Shown piece by piece: positions 1 to 7,975 of a stretch of 64,000 bases of DNA (positions are counted from its first letter, which is position 1; every line of letters starts with the position of its first letter). The stretch comes from GCA-2698665 sp038101125 (GTDB taxonomy: Bacteria; Pseudomonadota; Gammaproteobacteria; GCA-002705445; GCA-002716945). A program made the translations under genes and the position numbers. The notes beneath the pieces were generated by a model, which had not been told where the DNA came from, did no database searches, and saw only the letters and a program-made list of their open reading frames with translations. The stretch is taken from positions 1 through 64,000 of the forward strand of contig JAYNVZ010000001.1 of the NCBI GenBank assembly GCA_038101125.1, in the 5' to 3' direction.

Positions 1-880
1 GTACTCCATCCAATGAATGGAATTAGTTCCATAGAAATCTTGTTCTTGTTCAGGAACATCGCGATCTCTTTTTTCAAGGTACAGCTTTAAGGTTTCATCT
101 TTTCTATACCACTGTTGATCCTCGCTCTTAAGGTATATATATACATCAAGATCTTGGAATTTTTTAGTAAGTCTTCTAAATTCTTCTTGTTGTTCTTCAT
201 CATGCCCAACATCAATCATTGTAATTATAATTTTAGTTTTAGCCCCCATTTCTTCTTTTAGTCTCAAGACTTCAAGTGTTTTATCAAAAGCCTCAGTAAA
301 GTTTGCTGCATTCCCACGTATATCTTTGAACTTCATATCATCAGTGCTTTCAAAAGAATACTTAAGATATGTTAGCCCTGATGACATCATTTCAACAGTT
401 CTTGGTATATCTATGTTTGCTGGATTACAACTAAAGTATGACTCTAGTCCATGTTTTGTTAACGTCTGTATGGCTTTGCCTAAATTCTTATCAAGAAGTG
501 GATCGCCATACCCATGCAACTGGATGACTCTAGGGATTATGTATAAGAAGAAATGATTTTCACTGGCAGGATCATTAGGCGCTATACCATATGACTCGGT
601 GCAAAATTTTTCCCATTTAGACCAAAGCGCTTTTGAATGAGGCTTGATTTGTGTGATAAGATTTTCATAATAATCCTCTTTGAGAAAAGTAATCTTTCGT
701 GTCATACGAGTTGTTCTTGGACACATTTTACAACGCATGTTACATGCATTAGTCGNNNNNNNNNNCTATATTATAAATAATCGGATCCTTGGAACGATAA
801 CTTTCGAATAGTTCCATGGCTTCTTCTTTCGAAATATCAGCACCTGAGTTAATTTGCTTAACTAAATCATGCGCTTTCAT
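1..880 (-). CDS. Radical SAM protein, partial (C-terminus off the left edge, internal N gap)
   Basis: Reading the minus strand, the N-terminus (MKAHDLVKQINSG...) runs to the N block at 756-765. Beyond it an open frame continues to base 1 with TNACNMRCKMCPRTTRMT, a CX3CX2C cluster (CNMRCKMC) that binds the 4Fe-4S cluster of radical SAM enzymes. The rest (about 235 residues visible) has the alternating pattern of a radical SAM barrel. The part that would carry any auxiliary cluster lies outside the window. The two sides of the gap are in different frames only because the spacer is 10 N; a true gap of 3n bases restores one frame, and 3 bases would give the common 'IEPTN.CN' context. A GTG at 901 with a weak AGAG upstream is an alternative start. 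It lies 11-32 bp after the aminotransferase stop, so it is probably cotranscribed. The substrate is unknown; context suggests a sugar or surface-polymer modification. Confidence 0.8.
756..765. other. Scaffold gap (10 N) inside the radical SAM gene
   Basis: Ten Ns as an assembly placeholder. Flanking reading frames differ by one base, so the true length is probably a multiple of three rather than ten. Confidence 0.95.
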
Positions 881-912
881 ATAAAAATTAATATCGTACA
901 CTTTTATCTCTA

Positions 913-2127
913 TCAGTTAAAATATTCTATAGTTTTTCTCAGCACTTCGGCCTTATAAGCAGCTAATTTAGGGTCTCTATAATTAGTCTTAAACTGCATA
1001 ATTTTGGGTTGGATAGTCTCTGCAACAGGGCACAATCCAGCCTTGTAATTAAGTTCATTGTAGATCTTTGGGTTCCTATAAGCAAACTGCTTTTCTGCTA
1101 TTACAGGTTCTAAATATGGTACTGCCCAGGCACCATAGATGCCATCACCACCTAATTCAACATACTTTTTTCTAAAGTTTTCCCAGGAGACATTAATAAT
1201 TTCATCTCCATTGTAAACGACAGCCAAAGTATAATAAGAGTTTTCATACCCCTCTGGTGTATACTGTGGGACTAAATACTCACAAGTTTCCATCACTTTT
1301 ATAAATTTCTGAGCAGTTTCAATACGCATATTTATCAACTCATCACTTTTTTCTAGCTGAGCTAAAGCAACAGCTGCGCTCAACTCGGATAATCTATAAT
1401 TCCATCCTAATACATCATGACGCTTATAATTAGGATTTTGAAATGTATCCTGTCTTAGTCTTACTCTGCCTTCAGATGCTTGTAAATTTTTGAAACCATG
1501 CCCGCCTACTTTTCTAGCCATTGTAGCAATCTCAGAATTATTAGTTATTATTGCACCGCCTTCTCCACAAGATATATGCTTTGTATTTTCAAAACTATAA
1601 CTTGCTACATCACCAAATGTCCCAGTCAATTTGCCTTTATAACGACTCATAAAACATTGAGCATTATCCTCAATAACAGGAATACTATTATCGTTGGCTA
1701 TTTTCATAATTGGATCCATATCACATGGAAGGCCATATAGAGAGACTACTATTATAGCTTTAGTCCTATCAGTGATTTTTTTTTGAAGATCATTGGGATC
1801 TATGGTGAAAGTTCTTGGATCTATATCAACATAAACTGGAATCGCATTAGCATGAATGGTTGCAGTAGTATCCATTATAACAGTTAAAGCAGGTGATATT
1901 ACCTCGTCACCCTCTTTAACTCCACATGCTTCCAAAGCTGCATGTAAAGTTGATGTACCAGAATTAAAAGCAACTGCATGTTTTACACCAAACTTATCCG
2001 CAAGATATTGTTCCATCACTTGATTCCAACTTCCTGCGACTGAAGACCAATTCTCTGAGTTCAATACAGCTTCAATATACTCTAATTCTTTTCCTCTATA
2101 TTTAGTAGGATTTTTTTTTGAACTCAT
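913..2127 (-). CDS. DegT/DnrJ/EryC1/StrS-family PLP aminotransferase
   Basis: 404 aa, full length for the family, which transfers amino groups to keto-sugars of nucleotide-linked sugars (ArnB, PseC, RfbE type). Visible hallmarks are AFNSGTSTLHAAL (cofactor phosphate binding), VIEDNAQ with Asp154 contacting the PLP pyridine nitrogen, and SFENTKHISCGEGG with Lys183 as the expected Schiff-base lysine. SGTSTLHAAL near residue 56 and GWNYRLSELSAA near residue 245 are also typical. It lies between an SpsF-like cytidylyltransferase upstream and a radical SAM gene downstream on the same strand, suggesting one nucleotide-sugar or surface-polysaccharide pathway. The exact sugar cannot be told from sequence. 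ATG start at 2127; no strong Shine-Dalgarno. Confidence 0.9.
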   Translation of the reverse strand: MSSKKNPTKYRGKELEYIEAVLNSENWSSVAGSWNQVMEQYLADKFGVKHAVAFNSGTSTLHAALEACGVKEGDEVISPALTVIMDTTATIHANAIPVYVDIDPRTFTIDPNDLQKKITDRTKAIIVVSLYGLPCDMDPIMKIANDNSIPVIEDNAQCFMSRYKGKLTGTFGDVASYSFENTKHISCGEGGAIITNNSEIATMARKVGGHGFKNLQASEGRVRLRQDTFQNPNYKRHDVLGWNYRLSELSAAVALAQLEKSDELINMRIETAQKFIKVMETCEYLVPQYTPEGYENSYYTLAVVYNGDEIINVSWENFRKKYVELGGDGIYGAWAVPYLEPVIAEKQFAYRNPKIYNELNYKAGLCPVAETIQPKIMQFKTNYRDPKLAAYKAEVLRKTIEYFN

Positions 2128-2185
2128 TTTTCTAGCTGGGCCTTTTGGTGATAATGATTTATACTAACCTTGTATTTGTGAAGAT

Positions 2186-2941
2186 TCAAGATTTTAATAG
2201 TAATTTGGTTTTCATTTTCTGATTATTTTTCCATTCCTGATGACAATGATAATTAATTTTTTTGATATCAGGGTTGAGGTCTATGTACTCAAGAACCTCT
2301 TTAAGTGAAAATTCATGTTCCCCAAAATGCTCAATAATTTTTTTAAAGAATTTAAAATCATCTTCATAATCTAAAGTCATTCTTATGTCATCTCTGCAAT
2401 AAATATTATCAACATCTTTGAGATCTTCTACTCTGAACAATCCTGTTTCTGTAAAATAAACCCACATCATTTCAGTATCATCAGTAGCTTTTAATGAACA
2501 TACTTTTTTAAGTGCATCTGATTTTACTGCATATGTGAATGATCCACATATGACATCATTAGATTTAATGAAATCTATCTCGCCATTGCTCTGATCATAT
2601 TGGTTGAAAGCTAGGTCAATTAAATCTGGATCACAAAATAAATCATCACCATCAGCAGTTACAAAAAAGTTAACTTGATATTTATTACATGCACCATTCC
2701 ATCTTTCTAGTTTATCTTTTGATGACCCTCTGTAGTAATTAATATTATTCGCTACAGCTATGTCACAAAGGATATCATCTTCCTTGTTATTACTTGTGCA
2801 TAAAATTATTAGATCAGTTTTTTTTGATTTTTTAACTCTCCTAATTAGATGCTCAATTGTTGGAATACCATTAATCTTCAAGAGGCATTTATTTGCCAGC
2901 CTTTTTGATCCTGCTCTAACTGTTATAAAAATTGCTTTCAT
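2186..2941 (-). CDS. SpsF/NeuA-like cytidylyltransferase family protein
   Basis: 251 aa. It begins MKAIFITVRAGSKRLANK, the nucleotide-binding signature of CMP-sialic-acid-synthetase-like transferases (PF02348-type, SpsF subfamily). Further matches are YYRGSSKDKLERW and VTADGDDLFCDPDL, an acidic metal-binding strand. Such enzymes activate an acidic or amino sugar as a CMP-sugar for surface glycans. In-frame sequence upstream of the ATG quickly meets a stop, which fixes the start. It is the first gene of a three-gene minus-strand cassette with the aminotransferase and the radical SAM protein. Family is well supported; substrate is inferred only from context. Confidence 0.82.
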   Translation of the reverse strand: MKAIFITVRAGSKRLANKCLLKINGIPTIEHLIRRVKKSKKTDLIILCTSNNKEDDILCDIAVANNINYYRGSSKDKLERWNGACNKYQVNFFVTADGDDLFCDPDLIDLAFNQYDQSNGEIDFIKSNDVICGSFTYAVKSDALKKVCSLKATDDTEMMWVYFTETGLFRVEDLKDVDNIYCRDDIRMTLDYEDDFKFFKKIIEHFGEHEFSLKEVLEYIDLNPDIKKINYHCHQEWKNNQKMKTKLLLKS

Positions 2942-2976
2942 ACTTGTTTTGGTAATTTTGATATCACCACATTAAT

Positions 2977-3032
2977 TATATAAGAATATACTCCTTGACA
3001 TACATATAACTATATAATAATATTCTTATATA
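2977..3032. repeat. 12-13 bp perfect A+T-rich inverted repeat
   Basis: TATATAAGAATAT at 2977-2989 is the reverse complement of ATATTCTTATATA at 3020-3032, leaving a loop of about 30 bp. It sits in the 128-bp spacer between the phosphoglycerate mutase and cytidylyltransferase genes. It might help separate the two transcription units, but A+T palindromes also arise by chance in such DNA. Confidence 0.45.
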
Positions 3033-3046
3033 CCTCCTTCGTAGTG

Positions 3047-3068
3047 AAGCCAGATTTTAATCTGGCTT
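3047..3068. terminator. Hairpin just after the phosphoglycerate mutase stop
   Basis: AAGCCAGATT at 3047-3056, a TT centre, and AATCTGGCTT at 3059-3068 form a perfect 10-bp stem one base past the mutase stop codon (3070-3072). The T-rich tail is weak on minus (CTTCACTA) and slightly better on plus (CTTTCTAT). Its position suggests the end of the long his-tat-gpm transcript, but it could be a 3'-end stabilising hairpin. Confidence 0.55.
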
Positions 3069-3069
3069 T

Positions 3070-3606
3070 CTATACTTTGAAAACAGTCCCAACTTTAATT
3101 TCAAAATCTTTTACATTGTCTTGTGTATTTACACCAAATAGCACGGATATCGCTCTTATTGTATTGCCATGCGAAACAACAAGAATATTACCGTGATCAG
3201 GCAACTGTTTTATAAAAGGATCTACTCTAATGCTTACATCTTTTAAACTTTCACCATTTGGTGGGCTAGTTTCCCATCCTCTTCTTGCTGCATAATAACT
3301 TGCTTCGCCTTCTGAGAGTTTTACATCTTCTTTGTTTTTAGCTGACCAGTCACCATAACTACGTTCTTTTAATCTATCGTCAACAATTATTTCCTGATCA
3401 TCAATTAATATTTTAGCAGTGCTTAAAGCTCTTTTAAGAGGAGATGAATAAACCATATCAAACTTGATGCCATATAACTCTTCTTTTAGCTCATGAGCAA
3501 TATGGATTCCATGTTCTGTAAGTTCTGGATCATGCCAACCAGTAAATAATTTTTTTTTGTTATACTCAGACTGTGCATGTCTAACAAACCAGATTTTTCT
3601 ATCCAT
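3070..3606 (-). CDS. 2,3-bisphosphoglycerate-dependent phosphoglycerate mutase-like (histidine phosphatase family)
   Basis: 178 aa from the ATG at 3606, one base after the tatC stop; an ATG at 3624 inside tatC would add six residues. VRHAQSEYN with the phospho-accepting histidine, FTGWHDPELTEHG, SSPLKRALSTA (Arg), LKERSYGDW (Glu) and VVSHGNTIRAI (second His) follow GpmA in order. The FTGW motif is specific to the mutase branch over general phosphatases. It is shorter than E. coli GpmA (about 250 aa), missing an internal section, as in the short dPGM forms of many bacteria. The likely reaction is 3-phosphoglycerate to 2-phosphoglycerate. It is the last gene of the tatABC run. Confidence 0.8.
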   Translation of the reverse strand: MDRKIWFVRHAQSEYNKKKLFTGWHDPELTEHGIHIAHELKEELYGIKFDMVYSSPLKRALSTAKILIDDQEIIVDDRLKERSYGDWSAKNKEDVKLSEGEASYYAARRGWETSPPNGESLKDVSIRVDPFIKQLPDHGNILVVSHGNTIRAISVLFGVNTQDNVKDFEIKVGTVFKV

Positions 3607-3607
3607 G

Positions 3608-4408
3608 TTATTTATCATCCTCATTTTTGTTATTTGGCTCTACAACATCATGCAAAACTTCATTACTATTAAATTTATTTTTTATTAGAATTTTTGAAAA
3701 GATTATTCCTACTTCAAATAGTAACCATATTGGAATAGCTAATAAAGTTTGAGATATAACATCTGGCGGAGTTAATAACATTCCAACAATAAATGCTCCA
3801 ACAATAACATATGGTCTTTTGGCGGACAAACTTTTCGGAGTACTGACATTAGTTAATACTAATATTACAGTTACTACGGGAACCTCGAATGCAAAACCGA
3901 AAGCAAAAAATAATGTAATAACAAAATCTAAATATCTACTAATATCAGTCATTACTGAAATACCCTCTGGCGCTATACTAATAAAAAAAGCGAATATCAA
4001 AGGAAATACAACAAAGTATGCAAAGGCTGCCCCAAGATAAAAGAGTATACTACTTGAGATTAAGATCGGCAGAACTAATTTTTTTTCTTTTTCGTATAAA
4101 CCTGGCGCTGTGAACATCCACAGATGATATAACAAGTATGGTATAGAAATAAACACTGCTAGTATCATTACTAACTTGAAAGGAATAAAAAATGGAGATG
4201 CAACATCAATCGCTATCATGCTACTACCAGTTGGCAACTTTGATATTAGAGGTTCAGCGAGTTGGTTGTAAATTATATCTGAAAATGGAAAAAGTATTAA
4301 AAAGAAAATAAGGACACATATTAGTGATTTTGATATTCTTGTCTTAAGCTCCTTAAAGTGGGGGACGAGAGATTTATAGCCAGTGGCAATGTCTTCTTTA
4401 GAATCCAT
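3608..4408 (-). CDS. tatC: Sec-independent protein translocase TatC
   Basis: 266 aa, the usual length. An N-terminal cytoplasmic stretch with HFKELKTRISKSL (the L.EL..R motif) precedes about six hydrophobic spans. The first is ICVLIFFLILFPF and later ones include VTLFFAFGFAFEVPVV, with the conserved F.FE.P. It forms the twin-arginine receptor with TatB in the inner membrane. Its start overlaps the tatB stop by one base (4408), so translation is probably coupled. The gene order tatA-tatB-tatC directly follows hisE, as in many gammaproteobacteria. Confidence 0.96.
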   Translation of the reverse strand: MDSKEDIATGYKSLVPHFKELKTRISKSLICVLIFFLILFPFSDIIYNQLAEPLISKLPTGSSMIAIDVASPFFIPFKLVMILAVFISIPYLLYHLWMFTAPGLYEKEKKLVLPILISSSILFYLGAAFAYFVVFPLIFAFFISIAPEGISVMTDISRYLDFVITLFFAFGFAFEVPVVTVILVLTNVSTPKSLSAKRPYVIVGAFIVGMLLTPPDVISQTLLAIPIWLLFEVGIIFSKILIKNKFNSNEVLHDVVEPNNKNEDDK

Positions 4409-4674
4409 TATTTCTGGTTATCCGTTTTCTTATCATTAATCTCTTTTTGTAAGAAATCCATGGATGATTTTTGATCGTCTAAAAGTTTATTGATTTGATT
4501 TGTTGGTTCTTCTGCTTCTTGTTGAATAGAATCTTTTAATTCAAAAAAGTATCTCTGAAATTTTCCAAACCATCTACCCAAATGTCCTGCTATTGTAGGC
4601 AACCTGTCTGGCCCTACAACAAATAGTAGTAACATAAATATTAAAAAAAGTTCCCAGAAACCTATATCAAACAT
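4408..4674 (-). CDS. tatB: Sec-independent protein translocase TatB
   Basis: 88 aa: an N-terminal membrane helix starting MFDIGFWELFLIFMLLLFVV, then GPDRLP, the hinge motif with the Glu in the helix that marks TatB, then an amphipathic helix and a charged tail. It is shorter than E. coli TatB (171 aa), mainly in the C-terminal tail. It partners TatC in the receptor complex. It lies six bases after tatA and overlaps tatC by one base. Confidence 0.93.
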   Translation of the reverse strand: MFDIGFWELFLIFMLLLFVVGPDRLPTIAGHLGRWFGKFQRYFFELKDSIQQEAEEPTNQINKLLDDQKSSMDFLQKEINDKKTDNQK

Positions 4675-4680
4675 AAACTA

Positions 4681-4878
4681 TTATTTATTTTCTTCTTTAG
4701 CAGAAGTTTTGCTTGAAACAGTTTTACTAGATGAACTGTCTTCCCTTGAAGACTTTTTGAAACTTTTAATTGCTGAGCCTAAATCAGCTCCAACATTTCT
4801 CAGTTTTTTTGTTCCAAATAAAACAACTACTATGATTAATATTAATAATATTGACCAAGGTGATATACCGCTTAACAT
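4681..4878 (-). CDS. tatA: Sec-independent protein translocase TatA
   Basis: 65 aa. One N-terminal helix (SPWSILLILIIVVVLFG) is followed by the FGTKKLRNVGADLGSAIKSF amphipathic helix, the family's FG.KKL...G.DLG.A...F pattern, and a Ser/Lys-rich tail. It polymerises to form the translocation pore. GAGGT precedes the ATG at a good distance. First gene of tatABC. Confidence 0.95.
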   Translation of the reverse strand: MLSGISPWSILLILIIVVVLFGTKKLRNVGADLGSAIKSFKKSSREDSSSSKTVSSKTSAKEENK

Positions 4879-4887
4879 GTTAATACC

Positions 4888-5217
4888 TCATTTTTTTCTT
4901 AATCTTTTCTCGTCTATGCCAGACAGCCCAAATCTACTTTCGAGTTCTTTTAGAATATCACTTGATGATATTTCATTCAAAGATAAAGAGACTAATGTAT
5001 GAAACCATAGATCTGCAGCCTCATGGATCATATGGCTGCGATCAGAATTTTCTGTCGATTCTATGTACTCAGTGCATTCTTCCTGAATTTTACTATTTAT
5101 GTATGCATTACCTCTACTATAAAGATCTGATACATATGATTCTTTTGAGCTAGCATTTTTTCTATCTTTCAAAACCAAGTCTAATTCATCTAATACATTT
5201 AATTTACTGTCATTCAT
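4888..5217 (-). CDS. hisE: Phosphoribosyl-ATP pyrophosphatase HisE
   Basis: 109 aa from ATG 5217; a TTG at 5235 would add six residues. KIQEECTEYI (metal-binding glutamates) and HEAADLWFHTLVSL are the MazG-like motifs of HisE, which hydrolyses phosphoribosyl-ATP to phosphoribosyl-AMP in histidine synthesis. There is no HisI (cyclohydrolase) domain fused to it or between it and hisF, although HisI performs the next step. Nine bases separate its stop from the tatA start. Confidence 0.92.
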   Translation of the reverse strand: MNDSKLNVLDELDLVLKDRKNASSKESYVSDLYSRGNAYINSKIQEECTEYIESTENSDRSHMIHEAADLWFHTLVSLSLNEISSSDILKELESRFGLSGIDEKRLRKK

Positions 5218-5239
5218 TAATATAGAGTAACACAAAAGA

Positions 5240-6001
5240 CTAATCTCGCACTAAAACTCCATTCTTTTTCAAATAATCTTTTACGTCTGATACTGTATAT
5301 ATTGAGTAGTGAAATATACTTGCGGCCAGAACTGCATCAGCAAACCCATTGATAATAGCATCTTTTAGATGTTCTAGTGTTCCAGCACCGCCAGAAGCAA
5401 TAACAGGTATAGAAATACTATCAGAAATAGTATGCAACAACTCAATATCAAACCCACTCTTTGTGCCATCTTTATCCATGCTCGTTAGCAAAATTTCACC
5501 AGCTCCTCTTTTTTGTAAATCTTTTGACCACTCACCAACATCTATGCCTGTAGAATTCCTTCCACCATGTGTAAATACTTCCCATGATTGATCATTAGTT
5601 TTTTTGGCATCGATAGCTGCAACAATACATTGTCTACCAATCTTATCAGTGACCTTATTAATTAAATCAGGGTTTTCAACCGCCGCACTATTAATGGCAA
5701 CCTTATCAGCGCCTGCTTGTAGCAAGGTTAGGACATCTTCATATCTTGAGACTCCTCCACCAACTGTTAAAGGGATAAAAACCTCTGAAGCAACTTTTTC
5801 AACTATATCTATTATCGTCTTCCTTTTTTCATGAGTAGCAGTTATATCAAGAAAGGCAATTTCATCAGCGCCTGCTTTATCATATTTCTTGGCAACCTCA
5901 ACAGGATCCCCGGCATCGATGATATTAATAAAATTAGTGCCTTTAACAACCCTGCCATTATCAACATCTAAACATGGTATTATTCTTTTATATAATGACA
6001 T
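5240..6001 (-). CDS. hisF: Imidazole glycerol phosphate synthase cyclase subunit HisF
   Basis: 253 aa, typical. The TIM-barrel signatures are visible: IIPCLDVDNGRVVKG (catalytic Asp near residue 12), LTVGGGVS, VAIDAK, LLTSMDKDGT (second catalytic Asp) and IPVIASGGAG. It uses ammonia made by HisH to close the imidazole ring. It follows hisA with no spacing (6001/6002). Confidence 0.97.
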   Translation of the reverse strand: MSLYKRIIPCLDVDNGRVVKGTNFINIIDAGDPVEVAKKYDKAGADEIAFLDITATHEKRKTIIDIVEKVASEVFIPLTVGGGVSRYEDVLTLLQAGADKVAINSAAVENPDLINKVTDKIGRQCIVAAIDAKKTNDQSWEVFTHGGRNSTGIDVGEWSKDLQKRGAGEILLTSMDKDGTKSGFDIELLHTISDSISIPVIASGGAGTLEHLKDAIINGFADAVLAASIFHYSIYTVSDVKDYLKKNGVLVRD

Positions 6002-6730
6002 TTAGTTACCAACAATTTTAAATACATCTATCAAGTTAACTTTTTTTTCATAAAGGGCCTTGCCAATTATAACTCCTGAAACACCTTGATCACTAATTTT
6101 ACTTAACTCTCTGATATCACTAATTGAGGTAACACCTCCCGAAGCAATTAAAGGTATCGACGTTATATTAAGAATTTTTTTCATTTCATGAAAGTTCATT
6201 CCGCTCAACATTCCATCTTTATCTACGTCTGTATAAACTAATTCAGATATATTATTTTTTTCTAAAATATATAGATAATCTTCAATAGTATGTTCTGATT
6301 CCGTTTCCCAGCCATGTACAGCTAATTTCATGTTCTTTACTGCCAAGTCTATAATTATTCTATCTTTTATTTCATTTGGAATTGATTCTAGAAACAATGG
6401 GTCAGACAATGCCTTTGTGCCTATTATCAATTTATTGATGCCTATATCAAGGTATTTAGTAATAGTCGCAATGCTCCTAATTCCTCCCCCTATTTGTATG
6501 TAAATATCGGGGTATGTAGATCTAATTTTTTGAATAATGTCATAATTAATAGTTTCACCATCTTTAGCGCCATCTAAATCAACAATATGAATACTTGAAG
6601 CTCCTTGAGCTACCCAATTTTTAGCTACAGATAATGGGTTGTCGAAATAATGAGTGACTTTAGAATAATCGCCTTTAGCAAGTCTAACGCATTTCCCATC
6701 TTTAATATCAATTGCTGGCAAAATTCTCAT
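6002..6730 (-). CDS. hisA: ProFAR isomerase HisA
   Basis: 242 aa from the second of two tandem ATGs (6730), chosen because a GGAG lies seven bases upstream; the first ATG (6733) overlaps the hisH stop as ATGA. Motifs are ILPAIDIKDGKCVRL (catalytic Asp), QIGGGIRS, YTDVDKDGM (second Asp) and LIASGGV. It catalyses the Amadori rearrangement before HisHF. It lies in the hisBHAF block. Confidence 0.96.
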   Translation of the reverse strand: MRILPAIDIKDGKCVRLAKGDYSKVTHYFDNPLSVAKNWVAQGASSIHIVDLDGAKDGETINYDIIQKIRSTYPDIYIQIGGGIRSIATITKYLDIGINKLIIGTKALSDPLFLESIPNEIKDRIIIDLAVKNMKLAVHGWETESEHTIEDYLYILEKNNISELVYTDVDKDGMLSGMNFHEMKKILNITSIPLIASGGVTSISDIRELSKISDQGVSGVIIGKALYEKKVNLIDVFKIVGN

Positions 6731-7365
6731 CATAAGACTCCATCCCAGCTAATGAAATTTCTAAGTAGACTCAGACCAGGCTCTGAACTTTTTTCAGGGT
6801 GGAATTGCACAGCAGTTAGATTGTCCCTTGCAATAGAAGATGTAAAATTTATGCCATACTCTGTCATAGATATGGAGTCATTGATGTCAGCAGGTTCAAC
6901 ATAGTAGCTATGCACAAAATAAAAAAATGAATTGTTAGGGATACCACTCCATATTGGATGAGTTTTGTTTTGCTGTACTTTATTCCAACCCATATGAGGT
7001 ATTTTTAGTGATTTTCCAATCTTTTTTTTGAAACTCAACACACTACCGTCAATAACATCAAGACAGTTGACCCCATTATTTTCATCACTATTCGACATCA
7101 AAACCTGCAACCCCATACATATCCCTAGGAAAGGTTTTTGCGAGATTAAGTTTTTAAGCTCAACAACGTCATAGTGTTTTTTGATACTACTCATACATTC
7201 AGACGCAGCTCCTTGCCCTGGGAAAATTATATGAGAACTATTTTTGATATCATTAATAGAATTAGAAATCTTAATTTTTGAGTTCTTGTCAACAACTTTC
7301 AAAAGAGATTTATAAACACTATGTATGTTGCCCATTCCATAGTCAATAATAACAACTTCGGCCAT
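6730..7365 (-). CDS. hisH: Imidazole glycerol phosphate synthase glutaminase subunit HisH
   Basis: 211 aa, class I glutamine amidotransferase. VVIDYGMGNIHSV opens the protein, FPGQGAA forms the oxyanion strand, FLGICMGLQ carries the nucleophilic Cys, and VQFHPEKS supplies His and Glu. It feeds ammonia to HisF. Its ATG overlaps the hisB stop as TAATG, so translation is probably coupled. Confidence 0.96.
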   Translation of the reverse strand: MAEVVIIDYGMGNIHSVYKSLLKVVDKNSKIKISNSINDIKNSSHIIFPGQGAASECMSSIKKHYDVVELKNLISQKPFLGICMGLQVLMSNSDENNGVNCLDVIDGSVLSFKKKIGKSLKIPHMGWNKVQQNKTHPIWSGIPNNSFFYFVHSYYVEPADINDSISMTEYGINFTSSIARDNLTAVQFHPEKSSEPGLSLLRNFISWDGVL

Positions 7366-7958
7366 TAGATCATTTCTTTAGTAGATGGTAGTTTGTGAGC
7401 CTGTCTTGGATCAATTGACACTGCCATTTTTAGTGCTTTCCCAAAAGCTTTAAAAATAGTTTCTGCAATATGGTGAGCGTTACATCCTCGTATATTGTCT
7501 ATATGAATTGTAGCTTTTGCATGATTGGCAAAACCATGAAAAAATTCTTGGAGCAGATCTATATCAAAGTCACCTACTCGAGATCTCGGATAAGTTACAT
7601 TATATTGTACCCCCGGTCTTCCAGAAAAATCCAAAACAACTCTAGATAATGATTCATCTAAAGGGACATAGAAAAATCCAAACCTTGTGATGCCAATTTT
7701 GTCACCGAGAGCTTTATCAAATGCTTGCCCTAAAACAATACCTATGTCTTCCACTGTATGATGCGCATCAATATCCAAGTCTCCTATGGCTTTGATTGAT
7801 AAGTCAAACATCCCGTGTCTTGATACCTGTTCTAGCATATGCTCAAGAAAGGGTAAAGAGGCCGACAAGTCAGAGATGCCATTCCCATCTAGATTTAACT
7901 CTGCTTTGATTTGAGTTTCCTTTGTATTTCTTTCTATTTTTGATATACGATTTTTCAT
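7365..7958 (-). CDS. hisB: Imidazoleglycerol-phosphate dehydratase HisB (monofunctional)
   Basis: 197 aa, the dehydratase only; the phosphatase domain of enterobacterial HisB is absent. Metal-binding clusters are FLEHMLEQVSRHG, DAHHTVEDIGI and CNAHHIAETIF, all with their histidines and glutamates. FFHGFANHAKATIH near the C-terminus is also typical. It starts 17 bp after the alpha/beta hydrolase stop and leads hisBHAF-E. Confidence 0.97.
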   Translation of the reverse strand: MKNRISKIERNTKETQIKAELNLDGNGISDLSASLPFLEHMLEQVSRHGMFDLSIKAIGDLDIDAHHTVEDIGIVLGQAFDKALGDKIGITRFGFFYVPLDESLSRVVLDFSGRPGVQYNVTYPRSRVGDFDIDLLQEFFHGFANHAKATIHIDNIRGCNAHHIAETIFKAFGKALKMAVSIDPRQAHKLPSTKEMI

Positions 7959-7975
7959 AAGCTATCTATAACATA

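Noticed and set aside
326..556. 76-aa plus-strand ORF
   Set aside because: It is antisense to the radical SAM frame, which has a clear family match.
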